DNA from: Phytoseiulus persimilis
Taxonomy: Eukaryota; Arthropoda; Arachnida; Mesostigmata; Phytoseiidae
Direction: 5' to 3'
DNA length: 64,000 nucleotides
Assembly: GCA_037576195.1 (NCBI GenBank)
Contig: CM075101.1
Location: 9,858,001 to 9,922,000 of the forward strand
This document shows, piece by piece, positions 50,757-60,586 of the stretch. A program made the translations under genes and the position numbers. The notes beneath the pieces are model-generated. The model saw only the letters and a program-made list of their open reading frames with translations. It was not told the origin of the DNA and ran no database searches. The stretch's first letter is position 1; every line of letters begins with the position of its first letter.

Positions 50757-51075
50757 AGAGCTTGGAGAGCTGTCGCCGAGTGCTACCTGGGTCCCTCGGA
50801 GCAATATATCCGAGTTTTGGTATTATCTGGAACGGCTTCCCCTCAATCGTTTTCAATATTTTGCTCGTATTCGTGATGAACTCTTTTCGGGATTGCGTCA
50901 ATCAGCCGAGGACAGTCGGAATCGAAACTTCCAGATGATTGCCGCTAGAGGAGACAACAACAAGGTTTTGGAAAGCCTACTCAGGAAAGCTCGCGAAACA
51001 CACGCCAAACGCAGTGCCGAAGCTCGAGAGATTGAGCTAGAATTCGAGAACTCCAACGACCCTTCTGCACACTAA
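50757..51075 (+). CDS. unidentified plus-strand ORF in the transposon core
   Basis: A frame open for about 105 codons, without an ATG at its head, begins right after the innermost left repeat unit (acceptor-like ccgcag) and ends with TAA at 51075. The peptide looks real: LGELSPSATWVPRSNISEFW, YYLERLPLNRFQYFARIRDE, then a charged helical tail (LESLLRKARETHAKRSAEAR). I recognise no family. It runs opposite to the BEL/Pao fragment next to it. It may be a captured host exon or a remnant of the element's own gene. Confidence 0.45.
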
Positions 51076-51797
51076 TTGAAGCAGGCTAAGCACCGTCGTG
51101 ACGGGAGCGACCACCCTCTTGAGCTCCGTCTGCGCGAGCTGCACTGCCTCCATTGTGACGGAGCTCGGCTGCGACGTTGGTCTCTGACCATCTGGCAAAC
51201 TGTGCCAGGACGGTCCGTACCACCATTCACGACAATTTGGGAGTTCCCTCGCCGAAACACCCCGCGTCGCCCAATCCGACACTTTACACTCGCCAGGATC
51301 ATGATGCGAGTCAGAATGGCTCGAGTGTTGCTGGATCTCTCAGCGCGGTTGTAGACGAAGGTTTTATAGCTGCCCGGATTCTCCGACGTCGCCCAGTGAT
51401 AAGTTATCATTGGATCCGTATAGAAGCGCACCTGCCCGAACTCGATCTCCATGCGCTCGGTGAGGAACTTCTTCAGCCGGACCGCGATCAAGGCGGCCAA
51501 GAGTTCGAGTCTCGGCAGCGTCGTCGCTTCCAGCGGAGCGAGTCTGGATCGGGACATCACGAATGCGAATCGGGAGGAGCCGTCTGAATATCGACTACCC
51601 AGGTAGGCAACAGCTGCGTACGCAGTGGGAGGGGCATCGCCGAGTACATGAAGACGATAAGCGTCCGGACTACCTTTCTTCGGGGCATACTGGCGTGGAA
51701 TCTTAAATTGGTTAGATAGTTGCATCTCGATCATCCAGGTGATCAACTCCTGTTGACTTTCAGATGAGATTTTGTCATTCCAGCCAAGCTGCGTGGA

Positions 51798-52592
51798 TCA
51801 AATCCTGTGTATGATGCGTTTGCCGCGCAATCCGAAAGGCGCTAGCCGATTGAGTGGATCGTAGAGTGGAGCCGCAATGCCTAAGGCCTCGCGCTTGGTG
51901 TTGGTCTGATCGGGAGCGACTCGTTTAGAGAGATCAGGCATCGAGAATTGGAATATGTCTTCAGCAGCCGACCATGACAAACCGAGCACCCTGAAGACTC
52001 CCCCACATCCGGGGTCCACGGACTCCTCCCGAACCCCAGCTGACGAGAAGTGGTCCATGACGCTTGGCGAACCCGACTTACACTTAGCAAGGCACATGCC
52101 GGCTTCTTCAACTATACCTCGGAGTTCGTCGCTGGCTGCGATTGCCGTTTTGACATCGACGTAACTAGCCAGGTAATCGTCAGCGTAGAATCTGGATCCG
52201 AAACGGAGTTCTGCCTCAGAGCCACTCCGTCTGAAGTGCTCTCGCAACAGGGCGGCCAGGATGAAACCCCGAGGTACGGCACTCCAGCTTGCCCGCCTCA
52301 TCTGGAATGTACGCAACTCATTTTCGTCAGGATACTTCCGCAAGAATCGGAAAAATCGTTGATCCTCCTCTGCGACCCCAATCTGCATATACGCTTTAGT
52401 GATGCCAGCTGAAACAGCCACGCGATGCAGACGAAAGTTAAGCAGCAGTGTCACCAAATCTGGATTGAGATTAAGCCCAGCTAAAAGGTGGTCATTGAAC
52501 GATGTGGACCCCTTTGACCGTGCGGAGCAGTCAAACACTATCCACCACTTCTCAGCGGAGCTCGAAGTTGTCATCACCTCGTGATGAGACAT
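51798..52592 (-). pseudogene. BEL/Pao reverse transcriptase, catalytic Asp lost
   Basis: 264 codons with the family landmarks WWIVFDCSARSKGSTSFNDH, LLAGLNLNPDL and FYADDYL. The motif with the first metal-binding Asp reads SAGITKAY (Gly instead of Asp), so the polymerase would be inactive. The C-terminal part (PLYDPLNRLAPFGLRGK) matches the usual thumb-to-RNase H connection of this superfamily. Confidence 0.8.
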
Positions 52593-53234
52593 GTGGAACG
52601 AAGCGTCACTGGCAGTCCTGATGGTCGGAGCAGGCTACACAACCTCGAAGGCGTAGCCTTTATCCACGAACTTCATCAATTCTTCGTGGTACCGTTGGTA
52701 CCGGGGTGGATTCTTCTCAAGCCGCGTGAGCCTCCGTTCAAGGCGTTCAGCAGCACCGGCGTAATTATTCAGCAACTTGTTGATAGTGGGGCGTTTCGGT
52801 ATACTCACTGGGTACCGATGGTTCGAGTAAGTTAGTGAACTCTGGAGTTGAAGCATTGACGATTCCACGTCCGCAGACATACTGGGCGACGATGACGGGT
52901 CTGTCACGCCGATCGCCTCTAGAGTCCAGATATTTTTCGCTGCATTGCTCGGCGGTGTTGGTAGGGCCATCCTATGGGTCATCGTAGCTACACAACAATT
53001 CAGATGAGTCGAAGTGAAAACGGAATCGACCGGCTTCGACTGATAAGCGATCGGTCCACCAACGACCCATCCGAAACGGGCCGAGTAGCCTCGGGTCTCA
53101 CCGACAACGACCTCTGGCTTAGCATCAATCATGAACTTGTACGACTGATCGATCCCAAGCAGCACCGCGGGAGTCTCGGGTCACCATTCACCGAGATACG
53201 ATTTATGGGCAACAGGAAAGCGCTGGTTGCATTC

Positions 53235-53819
53235 TTAGATAGCGGCAACAATGTACGGCGGAGCCGCGTTCGGCGGATTGACCTCAATCTCGTTCTCGTG
53301 AGCTTGAAGTACGATTTCGGCTTCGCTCCGAGGTCCAGCTAGGCGCAAGGAATGGATGGGAACGTCTTGTCGGGCGTGAGCGCCCAGAAATGCCTCAATG
53401 GCGAGATCAGATTTTCCAATCGGTGGCGCAGACGGCGCCCGACACAGCGACGGCGTAACAACTGTCAAGGAGCTTCCAGAATCCACGAAAATTCTGATCG
53501 GCATTCGTCTGCCACCATCCGCGACGAAGGCGCAAGCGGTCCACAATATTGAGTCGTTGTTTCCGCAGTACTCGTTGACCACGGCACTGACCGTTGCCTC
53601 CACCGTTGAAGTTTTCACGGTGTGCATCGGCGTATAGTGCTGTTGGCTCTTACACTTGGAGCATGCGGTCCTTGGTCCTTCACACTCTGCGGAATCGGCA
53701 TGTTTCGGACGGAAACATTTTCCGCAGCTATCCGATTGTCTCAGGGCATCGAGGCGCTGGGTTACGGTCAGATCACTATCGCGTCTCGATGAGGAATGTT
53801 CACTTTTCTCACAGAACAA
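53235..53819 (-). pseudogene. BEL/Pao zinc knuckles and aspartic protease
   Basis: Open for 194 codons. The zinc-knuckle pair CGKCFRPKHADSAEC and CSKCKSQQHYTPMH is followed about 50 residues later by an aspartic protease motif, VDSGSSLTVV. In BEL/Pao elements the protease follows the gag nucleocapsid. Isolated from gag and integrase, so a fossil. Confidence 0.75.
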
Positions 53820-53898
53820 ACATTGTTTTGTCCTGAACGTTCGCTCGACAGGTCATTTGCTAGCGGAGCCACCGGGCCTGGATGATCCGGCTATGACA

Positions 53899-56800
53899 GC
53901 GATGGCCCTCGGGCCCATGGCTCCATGGGAGTCCCATAGCGACACTTTGAAGCGCGGCTGCGGGCGAAAGGCTGATCGCCCGATGATACCCATGGTATCA
54001 GAGAAACCAAGCATCATCCCGAGTATGCTCGCGAGATTTCATCGATCTCGCTCGTTCCCGTACCTCCGTAGCTATGCAGGTACAGCCCTTGGGCTCCATG
54101 GGAGTCCCATAGCGAAACTTGGAAGCGCGGCTCCGGGCGGACGGCTGATCGCTCGATGATACCCATGGTATCAGAGATACCAAGCATCATCCCAAGTATG
54201 CTCGCGAGATTTCATCGATCTCGCTCGTTTCCGTACCTCCGTACCTCTGCAGGTACGGACCTTGGGCTCCATGGGAGTCCCATAGCGAAACTTGGGAGCG
54301 CGGCTCCGGGGCGAACGGCTGATCGTCCGATGATACCCATGGTATCAGAGATACCAAGCATCATCCCGAGTATGCTCGCGAGATTTCATCGATCTCGCTC
54401 GTTTCCGTACCTCCGTACCTCTGCAGGTACAGACCTTGGGCCAATGGCTCCATTGGAGTTCCATAGCGAAACTAGGGAGCGCGGCTCCGGGCGAACGGCT
54501 GATCGCTCGATGATACCCATGTTATCAGAGATATCAAGCATCATCCAAACTATGCTCGCGAGATTTCATCGATCTCGCTCGTTTCCGTACCTCCGTACCT
54601 ATGCAGGTACGGCCCTTGGGCTCCATGGGAGTCCCATAGCGAAACTTGGGAGCGCGGCTCCAGGCGAACGGCTGATCGTCCGATGATACCCATGGTATCA
54701 GAGATACCAAGCATCATCCCAAGTATGCTCGCGAGATTTCATCGATCTCGCTCGTTTCCGTACCTCCGTACCTCTGCAGGTACGGACCTTGGGCTCCATG
54801 GGAGTCCCATAGCGAAACTTGGGAGCGCGGCTCCGGGCGAACGGCTGATCGTCCGATGATACCCATGGTATCAGAGATACCAGGCATCATCCCAAGTATG
54901 CTCGCGAGATTTCATCGATCTCGCTCGTTTCCGTACCTCCGTACCTATGCAGGTACGGCCCTTGGGCTCCATGGGAGTCCCATAGCGAAACTTGGGAGCG
55001 CGGCTCCGGGCGAACGGCTGATCGTCCGATGATACCCATGGTATCAGAGAAACCAAGCATCATCCCGAGTATGCTCGCGAGATTTCATCGATCTCGCTCG
55101 TTTCCGTACCTCCGTACCTATGCAGGTACGGCCCTTGGGCTCCATGGGAGTCCCATAGCGACACTTTGAAGCGCGGCTCCGGGCGAACGGCTGATCGTCC
55201 GATGATACCCATGGTATCAGAGATACCAAGCATCATCCCGAGTATGCTCGCGAGATTTCATCGATCTCGCTCGTTTCCGTACCTCCGTACCTCTGCAGGT
55301 ACAGACCTTGGGCCAATGGCTCCATTGGAGTTCCATAGCGAAACTAGGGAGCGCGGCTCCGGGCGAACGGCTGATCGCTCGATGATACCCATGTTATCAG
55401 AGATATCAAGCATCATCCAAACTATGCTCGCGAGATTTCATCGATCTCGCTCGTTTCCGTACCTCCGTACCTATGCAGGTACGGCCCTTGGGCTCCATGG
55501 GAGTCCCATAGCGAAACTTGGGAGCGCGGCTCCAGGCGAACGGCTGATCGTCCGATGATACCCATGGTATCAGAGATACCAAGCATCATCCCAAGTATGC
55601 TCGCGAGATTTCATCGATCTCGCTCGTTTCCGTACCTCCGTACCTCTGCAGGTACGGACCTTGGGCTCCATGGGAGTCCCATAGCGAAACTTGGGAGCGC
55701 GGCTCCGGGCGAACGGCTGATCGTCCGATGATACCCATGGTATCAGAGATACCAGGCATCATCCCAAGTATGCTCGCGAGATTTCATCGATCTCGCTCGT
55801 TTCCGTACCTCCGTACCTATGCAGGTACGGCCCTTGGGCTCCATGGGAGTCCCATAGCGAAACTTGGGAGCGCGGCTCCGGGCGAACGGCTGATCGTCCG
55901 ATGATACCCATGGTATCAGAGAAACCAAGCATCATCCCGAGTATGCTCGCGAGATTTCATCGATCTCGCTCGTTTCCGTACCTCCGTACCTATGCAGGTA
56001 CGGCCCTTGGGCTCCATGGGAGTCCCATAGCGACACTTTGAAGCGCGGCTCCGGGCGAACGGCTGATCGCTCGATGATACCCATGTTATCAGAGATACCA
56101 AGCATCATCCAAACTATGCTCGCGAGGTTTCATCGATCTCGCTCGTTTCCGTACCACCGTACCTATGCAGGTACGGCCCTTGGGCTCCATGGGAGTCCCA
56201 TAGCGAAACTTGGGAGCGCGGCTCCAGGCGAACGGCTGATCGTCCGATGATACCCATGGTATCAGAGATACCAAGCATCATCCCAAGTATGCTCGCGAGA
56301 TTTCATCGATCTCGCTCGTTTCCGTACCTCCGTACCTCTGCAGGTACGGACCTTGGGCTCCATGGAAGTCCCATAGCGAAACTTGGGAGCGCGGCTCCGG
56401 GCGAACGGCTGATCGTCCGATGATACCCATGGTATCAGAGATACCAGGCATCATCCCAAGTATGCTCGCGAGATTTCATCGATCTCGCTCGTTTCCGTAC
56501 CTCCGTACCTATGCAGGTACGGCCCTTGGGCTCCATGGGAGTCCCATAGCGAAACTTGGGAGCGCGGCTCCGGGCGAACGGCTGATCGTCCGATGATACC
56601 CATGGTATCAGAGAAACCAAGCATCATCCCGAGTATGCTCGCGAGATTTCATCGATCTCGCTCGTTTCCGTACCTCCGTACCTATGCAGGTACGGCCCTT
56701 GGGCTCCATGGGAGTCCCATAGCGACACTTTGAAGCGCGGCTCCGGGCGAACGGCTGATCGTCCGATGATACCCATGGTATCAGAGATACCAAGCATCAT

Positions 56801-57620
56801 CCCGAGTATGCTCGCGAGATTTCATCGATCTCGCTCGTTTCCGTACCTCCGTACCTCTGCAGGTACAGACCTTGGGCCAATGGCTCCATTGGAGTTCCAT
56901 AGCGAAACTAGGGAGCGCGGCTCCGGGCGAACGGCTGATCGCTCGATGATACCCATGTTATCAGAGATATCAAGCATCATCCAAACTATGCTCGCGAGAT
57001 TTCATCGATCTCGCTCGTTTCCGTACCTCCGTACCTATGCAGGTACGGCCCTTGGGCTCCATGGGAGTCCCATAGCGAAACTTGGGAGCGCGGCTCCAGG
57101 CGAACGGCTGATCGTCCGATGATACCCATGGTATCAGAGATACCAAGCATCATCCCAAGTATGCTCGCGAGATTTCATCGATCTCGCTCGTTTCCGTACC
57201 TCCGTACCTCTGCAGGTACGGACCTTGGGCTCCATGGGAGTCCCATAGCGAAACTTGGGAGCGCGGCTCCGGGCGAACGGCTGATCGTCCGATGATACCC
57301 ATGGTATCAGAGATACCAGGCATCATCCCAAGTATGCTCGCGAGATTTCATCGATCTCGCTCGTTTCCGTACCTCCGTACCTATGCAGGTACAGCCCTTG
57401 GGCTCCATGGGAGTCCCATAGCGAAACTTGGGAGCGCGGCTCCGGGCGAACGGCTGATCGCTCGATGATACCCATGCTGTGAGAGATCACAAGCATCATC
57501 CCATGTATGCTCGTGACTCGTGAGTCGTGAGATTTCATCTATCTCGCTCATTTCCGTACCTCCGCACTTTTGAGCCGTACTTCCCCAGCCGTACCTCCCC
57601 ACCAGAAATTTTGAAGTCTA
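53899..57620 (+). repeat. right inverted arm: about 21 tandem units of 173 bp with higher-order structure
   Basis: The landmark gctgatcg recurs at 53971, 54144, 54318, 54498, 54671, 54844, 55017, 55190, 55370, 55543, 55716 and on to about 57452. The spacing is 173, except for longer units of 180 that carry an extra ccaatgg block (ending at 54498, 55370 and 56934). The distance between the first two long units is 872 bp (180 + 4 x 173) and between the next two 1564 bp (180 + 8 x 173), so the array amplified in blocks. The recurring 61-codon minus ORFs and 130-codon plus ORFs inside it are by-products of the repeat. Confidence 0.92.
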
Positions 57621-57628
57621 GATATACA
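57621..57628 (+). repeat. right target-site duplication GATATACA
   Basis: Exact 8-base match in direct orientation to 50172-50179, immediately outside the inverted termini. Confidence 0.7.
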
Positions 57629-58060
57629 CGATCGGTGAACTCAGTTGAGAACGAAACAATTTTGACGGACGCGGGAACAGGGGGACGACGTTCGATTCGG
57701 TGAGCGATGGAAAACATCTCGAGCCTGCTATTCAAGGTTGCGTGGGAAGACCGAAAATCATTCGAAATGCCGAGCGGAGGAATCTCTGGGAGCAGAAGGC
57801 TCGACCCATGAGGTTGATGTCGATGATGATCCCGGCGGTAGAGATGCAGTACGGCGCCCATCAGTTCCGCTACAACGCTTCAGTACCCTACGTACATGAC
57901 ATGGTGGCTCCGCGGGGAAGGTTCTCGAACGGGCAAGATGGGCCTCGGGACATATATATCACAAACTGACGGGATGCGGCAATCCCCGTCAGCGAAGTTT
58001 GGATTCGAGCATTATTCCCTCTCCTACCCCGGAACGGGTCCCTGGGCTCGACGTAGGTTT
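57629..58060 (-). CDS. WDR43: WDR43/UTP5-like protein, WD40-repeat part upstream of the transposon
   Basis: On minus, directly outside the transposon, one frame reads SRLEMFSIAHRIERRPPVPA then SVKIVSFSTEFTDRVY, open up to the target-site duplication. This matches the WDR43 order (...LLNVWQV, SAVMSFTVTDEPVYI), and the coding on the far side of the element resumes with the next WD strand (LVAAGRDGKCVHDV). Further upstream, 58030-57960 gives GNNARIQTSLTGIAASRQFV, similar in position to GDNSSVSSLCISPDGK of WDR43. I could not find the N-terminal 200 or so residues expected for this family; SF3B6 begins only about 300 bases away on the other strand. The gene may be truncated as well as interrupted. 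Confidence 0.4.
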
Positions 58061-58367
58061 TTCGGGGCGGTAATATACGTTCTCTCATTCCGTGAACTAC
58101 GCTGCCACTTCCGTCCCTCTAAGTCAATCTCAATAACCGGGGGCAGCGAGGCCGCTGTCGGTTCGTCGAACTTTTACCCGCGATGACTTCAGGCACGATT
58201 CCCGCCGCGGTCGCTACACTGGCGCCCCCTCGCGCCGCTTCAATTTTCGTTGTAAACATCGCTCAGCAGTGTTTGTGAGTCCGGAGATTCAGGAATCACA
58301 GATCGCTAGGGAAAACCGAATCGAGCCCTGCACTGCCCACGGAAGACTCAGTTCAGTGAAGAACACG

Positions 58368-59123
58368 ATGGCTCTGGCTCGCAAACCGGGCGTAAGTGAT
58401 ACGAAGTTGCGGCTTCCCTCAGTTGACCGTTTGAAATCCGCTCCGAGATCAAAAAACGTTTTTCTCAACTCAGAATCGTGGAGCCGTATTGGTGCGCTGC
58501 CGAAGTCATCGGGCCGATGACGAAATAAGTCTGCAGGAATCATTATTCAGAGATGTACACCGACTCATTTTTGCAGACCCGCTTGGCGCCGGAAGTGAAT
58601 CGCATTCTATATGTTCGCAACCTGCCATACAAGATCACCGCAGAGGAGATGTACGATATCTTCGGGAAATATGGTGCTATAAGGCAAATCCGAGTGTGAG
58701 TATTGTTCCCGAACCCCGCGATACACCATGCTCCGGATCGAGTTCGATTCGATTCAGTTCGGCGTCCGAGTCGTTGGATCTCGATTCTCTGTAGATCCTC
58801 GCCAGTCGCTCTGAGCATGGTTGCTTTGAGACTCGTCTGTATCTGTGATGAGAAGAAACCAAGCTGTGGAGCTGTGCCCCAGATTTCGAGATCTCTGAAG
58901 AATGGTTCTGACGATTCGTTATCAATCTTACAGAGGGAACACCGCTGAGACCCGAGGCACGGGATTCGTTGTTTACGAGGACATTTTCGATGCTAAGAAT
59001 GCGTGTGAGCATCTCTCGGGCTTCAACATGTGTAATCGATATCTAGTCGTACTTTACTACCAGCCGTCGAAGGCATTCAAAAAAGTCGAAATAGACAAAG
59101 TTTCAGGCGTGATGCAAACCTGA
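58368..59123 (+). CDS. SF3B6: SF3B6 / p14, branch-point-binding U2 snRNP protein
   Basis: Subunit of the SF3b complex that contacts the branch-point adenosine in the spliceosome; nuclear. Three exons: 58368-58391 (MALARKPG, donor GGC|gtaagt), 58577-58695 ([20 protein letters not shown] ... [16 protein letters not shown], donor gtgagt) and 58934-59123 ([20 protein letters not shown] ... [20 protein letters not shown]). Phases agree and total 110 codons plus stop, with no frame break. A single RRM fills the protein: RNP2 ILYVRNL, RNP1 GTGFVVYE. The human protein is about 125 residues; here the tail after AFKK is short and different ([12 protein letters not shown]), so the conserved Lys-rich C-terminus is missing. 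AATAAA lies 36 bases after the stop. Confidence 0.95.
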
Positions 59124-59158
59124 CAGGACCTTCATATTCACTTGGATGAATCTGTATA

Positions 59159-59164
59159 AATAAA
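59159..59164 (+). promoter_or_regulatory. polyadenylation signal of SF3B6
   Basis: AATAAA, 36 bases downstream of the SF3B6 stop codon. Confidence 0.7.
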
Positions 59165-59412
59165 ATCGTGTTAATATGTATCCATCGTGAGCTCTGCTTC
59201 CTGCTCCGCATCTTCCTTCGGTACTCTGGCTTGCCGTCAAGTTCCCTAAATCACTTGCGTTTCTGAAACTGCGGCTGTTATGTATAGAGCCTGGGAGCTT
59301 GCATGATATTTCGAAATTAGCCCCTCATTGCGACGAATTACTTCCAGGCCAACGATGGAATAGTTTCGAAAAATTACCTTGACTTCCAGGCTCTAGTTAT
59401 CTGATAATTGTA

Positions 59413-60333
59413 CCGTGTTTTTCTGAGAATAAGGCATGTCTTATAATCGTCTTGCGATCTGGAAATTCTACAACGGCTTATATTCGCGGTATGGCTTGTG
59501 TTCGTTTCAGTTATACCTATGTTCACAGAGGCACTTTGGAATTTTCACTTTGAGATATCGACACGTCGAATCATTTACGCTAGAGGGGTGCAGCGATGGA
59601 AGAACCGCCGATTCTGGCGGAAGACATCACACGATGGGGAGCATGCCAATGATGGTACATCCCTTCCCGGGGCCGACAGAAGATACTCACAAAACTCAGC
59701 AATATAGGAGCTCGCTTCGTAGTTATACTCGCACCAATCAACAGCGGAAACGGGGACATCCCAATCCCGGCACTCATTCCAAAATGACCATGTCATCTTC
59801 CTCTGGAATATCTTCGAAAATCGTCGAGTTGCAGAAGTCGTCGCCTCCCCCCCTGCCCGTGGTGAGGGAAGTCTCCACTGTCTTTGCGCGGTAGGTGCTC
59901 GCTGAGCCCCAAATAATGAGTCCTCTTTGCCCGTTGCGAGCCATTGGCGGCAACATCAAATCAACCCGCTTTCGAATGACATCTTGAGTCGTCCAAACTT
60001 TCTCGATTCGAGAACGTGTACACCTGGAATGCGTTCAATCTTTTCCTGATCGAACACGGCAGTCCTTCAACGATCCTTGACCTGGAACAGCAGCGTGCCA
60101 CAAACCCTTGCAACAGAGCTCTCAGTTTGCAGGCGTCATCTCCGATCGGCGCTTACTGAACTAGACGAATTCTAGAACTTGGACTCATCCCGACATTTCT
60201 CGCGCGCGGGCTCCACGCTGACATCAGTTCCGCCTACGGCTTATATTAGGGGGTGAAGCTCGCATAGCCGAAGTGTTTAAAAATCGGGGTATGGCTCTTT
60301 TTCGAGGGATGGCTCGCTCTTTGGAAAACACGG
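59413..60333. mobile_element. possible TA-flanked inverted-repeat element (MITE)
   Basis: The left end reads TA-CCGTGTTTTTCTGAG and the right end, reversed, TA-CCGTGTTTTCCAAAG, so 9 bases next to the TA match exactly before similarity fades. TA on both sides (59411-59412 and 60334-60335) is the target duplication expected of Tc1/mariner-like elements. A plus ORF from an ATG at 59436 to 59894 (152 codons, tail KMTMSSSSGISSKIVELQKS) lies inside but resembles no transposase I know. Short termini make this tentative. Confidence 0.35.
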
Positions 60334-60445
60334 TACGTTCCAGTTTGAAGCGACGCGCATAGCAAGCATGTCAGAGTTCTACTCAGATGCGAGGTGTGAA
60401 TGCACAGCCGATTCAAAAGCATGTGAGCTCCGTCCCATTACAAAG

Positions 60446-60451
60446 TTTATT
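60446..60451 (-). promoter_or_regulatory. polyadenylation signal of COPB1
   Basis: AATAAA on the minus strand, about 136 bases downstream of the COPB1 stop codon at 60587. Confidence 0.6.
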
Positions 60452-60586
60452 CACAGATTTGTCCCGAAATCCAAAACGACACTAAGAAAACGCGATGTGG
60501 TTCATTTGTGCGACATCCTCCTCGCAGATCGATCTGAGCTCAAGTTCCAGCGGCAGGGACCACGAATTCGTCAGGGGAACCATCGG

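Larger units (their letters stand above)
51072..53870 (-). mobile_element. BEL/Pao-type retrotransposon fragment (gag end, PR, RT, RNase H), decayed, no LTRs
   Basis: Four minus-strand open blocks in the order expected of a BEL/Pao polyprotein: 53819-53235 (two zinc knuckles, CGKCFRPKH and CSKCKSQQH; protease FVDSGSSLTVV), 53165-52635 (LLGIDQSYKFM ... YSARFGWVVGGP, ending in the pre-RT linker), 52592-51798 (reverse transcriptase with intact FYADDYL), and 51746-51072 (VMSRSRLAPLEATTLPRLEL, then FYTDPMITYHW, Pao RNase H). Stops separate the blocks. The first catalytic Asp of the RT (normally ADI.KA) reads SAGITKAYMQI, Asp to Gly, and the usual PFG..SSPF segment is degraded. Most of gag, integrase and both LTRs are absent. 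It lies wholly between the repeat arms of the larger element and is not active. Confidence 0.85.
50180..57620. mobile_element. 7.4-kb foldback-like transposon with tandem-repeat inverted arms
   Basis: The ends are inverted copies: left TGGACTTGAAAATTGCTGG, right (reversed) TAGACTTCAAAATTTCTGG, followed on both sides by the same run of tacgg-rich sequence and a shared variant repeat unit (catgctgtgagagatcaca). The element is bounded by an exact 8-bp direct repeat, GATATACA, at 50172-50179 and 57621-57628. The left arm (to about 50748) has about 3 tandem units, the right arm (from about 53899) about 21, in opposite orientation. The core holds a decayed BEL/Pao pol region (minus) and an unidentified plus ORF. 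No transposase was seen. An 8-bp duplication fits hAT or P/Galileo-type elements; Galileo also has long repetitive inverted arms. Superfamily is inference. Confidence 0.78.

Noticed and set aside
54150..57540. Repeated 61-codon (minus) and up to 176-codon (plus) ORFs as a protein family
   Set aside because: They are translations of the tandem repeat, appear on both strands, and recur with the repeat period. No start context or domain supports coding.
53899..57620. CRISPR array
   Set aside because: The repeats are 173 bp, head to tail with no spacers, in animal DNA that contains spliceosomal introns.
53899..57620. Hammerhead ribozyme in the 173-bp unit
   Set aside because: I looked for the CUGANGA ... 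GAAA core on both strands. The units have ctgatcg and gcgaaac but not the required core.
53899..57620. Centromeric or independent satellite block
   Set aside because: The array ends precisely at an inverted terminus with a target duplication and has a mirrored partner 3 kb away, so it is part of a transposon.
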